Notes under the pieces: model-generated
Database searches by the model: none
Told to the model about the DNA's origin: nothing
The model's input: only the letters and a program-made list of their open reading frames with translations
Part shown: piece after piece, positions 61,755 through 64,000 of the stretch
Layout of the letters: each line of letters begins with the position of its first letter
Position numbering within the stretch: the first letter of the stretch is position 1
Translations under genes and position numbers: made by a program
Assembly (NCBI RefSeq): GCF_002968015.1
Contig: NZ_PUIP01000020.1
Coordinates: 88,484 to 152,483, forward strand
Source of the DNA: Massilia phosphatilytica
GTDB lineage: Bacteria; Pseudomonadota; Gammaproteobacteria; Burkholderiales; Burkholderiaceae_D
Reading direction: 5' to 3'
Length of the DNA: 64,000 bases

Positions 61755-62833
61755 CAAAGCGCTTGATGATCATGGCCGCCGGCACGGGCGGCCACATCTT
61801 CCCCGGCATCGCCATCGCGCAATCGATGCGCGAGCGCGGCTGGGAGGTCTCGTGGCTGGGCACGATGCACGGCATGGAGAAGGACATCGTGCCGAAGCAC
61901 GGCATCCCGATGGATTCCATCGACTTCGCCGGCATGCGCGGCAAGGGGATCGCGCACACGGTGTCGGGCGCGTTCAAGCTCGTCGCCAGCTTCGCATCGG
62001 TCCGCAAGTATCTCGCGCTCCGCAAGCCCGACGTCGTGCTGGGCATGGGCGGCTACGTGACGGTGCCGGGCGGGATGATGGCGCGCTCGCGCAGTATCCC
62101 GCTGGCGCTCGTGAACGCGGATGCGGCCCTGCTCCTGTCGAACAAGACCCTGACGCCGCTCGCGCAGCGCGTGCTGTTCGGCTTCCCGGCCGATTTCGGC
62201 AAGGCGGCAGGTAAAGCGGTCGTCACCGGCAACCCGGTGCGCAAGGAAATCCTCGAGATGCCGTCGCCGGGCCACCGCTTCGCGGGCCGTACGGGCCCGC
62301 TGAATATCCTCGTCGTCGGCGGCAGCCTGGGCGCGAAGGTGTTGAACGACAGCGTGCCGGCCGCGCTGTCCCTGATCCCGGCAGGCCTGCGGCCGACGGT
62401 CACCCACCAGTCGGGCAAGAAGAACATCGATGCGCTGCGAGCCGCGTACGCGCAGGCGGGCGTGCAGGCGAACGTGGTCGACTTCATCGACGACATGGCG
62501 GCGGAATACGCGAACGCGGACCTCGTGATCTGCCGCGCGGGCGCCATCACCGTGTCGGAACTGACCGCGGCCGGCGTCGCGAGCGTGCTCGTGCCGTTCG
62601 TCGCCAGCACGACGAGCCACCAGCGCGACAACGCGACCTGGATGGCGGGGCAGAAGGCGGCCGTGCACCTGCCGCAGGGCGAACTGAATCCGCAGCAGCT
62701 GGCGCAGCTGCTGCAAACCACCACGCGCGACGACTGCCTGGCGATGGCCGAGGCGGCGCAGGCGGTGGGGCGGCGCGATGCCAATGCGGCGATCGCGCGC
62801 GTACTTGAAGAACTGGCGAACGGCGGACAATGA
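61751..62833 (+). CDS. murG: N-acetylglucosaminyltransferase MurG (lipid II synthase)
   Basis: A 360-residue GT-B enzyme that adds GlcNAc to lipid I. The N-domain glycine loop is AAGTGGHIFPGIA (about 9-21), with a second loop near MGGYVTVPGG; the C-domain has GGSLGAKVLN (about 190-199) and ITVSELTAAGVASVLVPF. Overlaps ftsW by four bases and murC by four bases. A long in-frame open stretch upstream runs through ftsW and is not part of the protein. Confidence 0.97.
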   Translation: MTKRLMIMAAGTGGHIFPGIAIAQSMRERGWEVSWLGTMHGMEKDIVPKHGIPMDSIDFAGMRGKGIAHTVSGAFKLVASFASVRKYLALRKPDVVLGMGGYVTVPGGMMARSRSIPLALVNADAALLLSNKTLTPLAQRVLFGFPADFGKAAGKAVVTGNPVRKEILEMPSPGHRFAGRTGPLNILVVGGSLGAKVLNDSVPAALSLIPAGLRPTVTHQSGKKNIDALRAAYAQAGVQANVVDFIDDMAAEYANADLVICRAGAITVSELTAAGVASVLVPFVASTTSHQRDNATWMAGQKAAVHLPQGELNPQQLAQLLQTTTRDDCLAMAEAAQAVGRRDANAAIARVLEELANGGQ

Positions 62834-64000
62834 AACACAAGATCAAACACATTCACTTCGTCGGCATCGGCGGCAGCGGCATGAGCGGCATCGCGGAAGT
62901 GCTGCTGAACCTCGGCTATAAAGTGTCGGGCTCGGACCTCGCGTCGAACGCGGCCAGCCAGCGCCTGCAGCAACTGGGCGCGGACGTGCGCATCGGCCAC
63001 GCGGCGGGCAACATCGCCGGCGCGGATGCCGTCGTGACGTCGACCGCTGTCAACGAAGCGAATCCGGAAGTCGTCGCCGCGCGCGCCGCCAAGGTGCCCA
63101 TCGTCCCGCGCGCGATCATGCTGGGTGAGCTGATGCGCCTGAAGCGTGGCATCGCCATCGCCGGCACGCACGGCAAGACGACGACGACGAGTCTCGTCGC
63201 GTCCGTGCTCGCGCAGGGCGGCCTCGATCCGACGTTCGTCATCGGCGGCCGCCTGAACAGCGCCGGCGCCAATGCGAAGCTGGGCACCGGCGACTACATC
63301 GTCGCGGAAGCCGACGAGTCGGATGCGTCGTTCCTGAACCTGTCGCCGATGATCGAGGTGATCACCAACATCGACGCCGACCACATGGAGACGTACGAGC
63401 ACGATTTCGAAAAACTGAAGGCGGCGTTCGTCAACTTCACGCACCGCCTGCCGTTCTATGGCCGCGCCATGATGTGCATCGACGATGCGAACGTGCGCGC
63501 CATCCTGCCGCAGGTGACCAAGCCGGTGACGACCTACGGTTTCTCGGAAGAGGCCGAAGTGCGCGCCCTGAACGCGCGCGCCGTCGGCATCCAGATGCAT
63601 TTCACCGTGCGCCAGCAAGGCTATCCGGACACGGACTTCGTGCTGAACCAGCCGGGCATGCACAACGTGCTGAACGCATGCTCCGCGATCGCGATTGCGC
63701 GCGAGATCGGCGTGCCCGACGAAGCGACCGCGCAGGGTCTGCGCGAATTCAACGGCGTGGGCCGCCGCTTCACGCGCTACGGCGAGATCGAACTGCCGCA
63801 GGGCGGCAGCTTCACGCTGGTCGACGACTACGGCCACCACCCGGTGGAAGCCCAGGTGACGCTGGCCGCCGCGCGCGCCGCGTACCCGGGCCGCCGCCTC
63901 GTGCTGGCGTTCCAGCCGCACCGCTATTCCCGCACCCGCGACCTGTTCGAGGACTTCGTCAAGGTGCTGGCCGCGCCGGACGTGCTGCTGCTGGCGGAGG
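62830..64000 (+). CDS. murC: UDP-N-acetylmuramate:L-alanine ligase (partial, cut by window end)
   Basis: At least 390 residues are visible before the window ends with the frame still open; full-length MurC is about 460-490 residues. It starts with HIHFVGIGGSGMSGIAEVLL (the UDP-binding domain), then GTHGKTTTT (112-120), EADESDASFL, ITNIDADHMETY, and the C-domain start FTLVDDYGHHPVEA. It adds the first L-Ala to UDP-MurNAc. The start overlaps murG (ATGA). ddlB, ftsQ, ftsA and ftsZ usually follow and lie outside the window. Confidence 0.96.
   Translation, partial: MKHKIKHIHFVGIGGSGMSGIAEVLLNLGYKVSGSDLASNAASQRLQQLGADVRIGHAAGNIAGADAVVTSTAVNEANPEVVAARAAKVPIVPRAIMLGELMRLKRGIAIAGTHGKTTTTSLVASVLAQGGLDPTFVIGGRLNSAGANAKLGTGDYIVAEADESDASFLNLSPMIEVITNIDADHMETYEHDFEKLKAAFVNFTHRLPFYGRAMMCIDDANVRAILPQVTKPVTTYGFSEEAEVRALNARAVGIQMHFTVRQQGYPDTDFVLNQPGMHNVLNACSAIAIAREIGVPDEATAQGLREFNGVGRRFTRYGEIELPQGGSFTLVDDYGHHPVEAQVTLAAARAAYPGRRLVLAFQPHRYSRTRDLFEDFVKVLAAPDVLLLAE

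Noticed and set aside
60344..62833. Apparent 829-residue fusion ending in MurG
   Set aside because: The extra N-terminal part is an out-of-frame reading of murD and ftsW; murG starts at 61751 with the usual overlap.

Overview
The window is high-GC chromosomal DNA from a betaproteobacterium, most likely an Oxalobacteraceae member close to Massilia, Duganella or Janthinobacterium. This is inferred from protein style and gene order (ftsY-ftsE-ftsX-rpoH, a complete mraZ-to-murC division and cell-wall cluster, ctaB next to sco); no database search was possible. Coding density is very high. Many genes overlap by the 4-base ATGA junction. I see no tRNA, rRNA, CRISPR array, prophage or intact insertion sequence; the only mobile-looking DNA is a small inverted-repeat element near 31.7 kb.

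Layout. 0-2.6 kb: haem farnesyltransferase (ctaB), an SCO copper chaperone and an AI-2E family permease, the end of a cytochrome oxidase assembly cluster. 2.6-6.6 kb (minus): an ABC transporter (ATPase, permease) followed by two secreted proteins. 6.7-9 kb: LysR regulator, peroxiredoxin and AhpD-like protein. 8.9-12.3 kb (minus): a SnoaL-like secreted protein, a LytS-type histidine kinase, a LytTR response regulator and a membrane acyltransferase, probably one operon. 12.4-17.7 kb: MocR regulator, thioredoxin-like protein, EamA exporter, glutathione transferase, AraC regulator and a small membrane protein. 17.7-23.3 kb: a CNNM/CorC-type CBS membrane protein, then an NhaR-like regulator divergent from a DUF475-TerD-AIM24-TerD stress operon that ends in strong hairpins. 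23.3-26.1 kb: a GntR(YtrA)-ABC ATPase-permease operon with a clear autoregulatory palindrome. 26.1-31.7 kb: gamma-glutamyltransferase with a lipoprotein, a GST, a NagX-type acyltransferase, a Tat-exported dienelactone hydrolase and a nucleotidyltransferase whose 3' end runs into the inverted-repeat element.

31.9-36.0 kb (minus): ftsY-ftsE-ftsX and rpoH; rpoH has a CIRCE (HrcA operator) sequence upstream. 36.2-43.6 kb: a small membrane ORF, a HAD phosphatase, a PQQ-type sugar dehydrogenase, a ThDP enzyme, the RNase P RNA gene (rnpB), a secreted protein, glycerol kinase and a membrane protein. 43.6-50.1 kb: YcxB-like protein, an orphan ORF, a chemoreceptor with a C-terminal CheR-docking pentapeptide, a DUF2783-TDT exporter pair, an MFS transporter and its divergent LysR regulator. 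50.1-51.0 kb: an AAA+ ATPase.

51.5-64.0 kb: the dcw cluster mraZ-rsmH-ftsL-ftsI-murE-murF-mraY-murD-ftsW-murG-murC, nearly all genes overlapping or within a few bases, with murC cut by the window end. Its promoter region carries 10-bp-phased TGGGA-type MraZ boxes overlapping a good sigma-70 promoter. Together these genes make lipid II and the septal division machinery; ftsE, ftsX and ftsY elsewhere in the window serve division and membrane-protein targeting.

I found no convincing wholly new multi-gene system. The most interesting items are the inverted-repeat element at 31659-31887, the CIRCE site before rpoH, the NhaR-linked Ter stress cassette, the phased MraZ boxes, and two long convergent gene overlaps.
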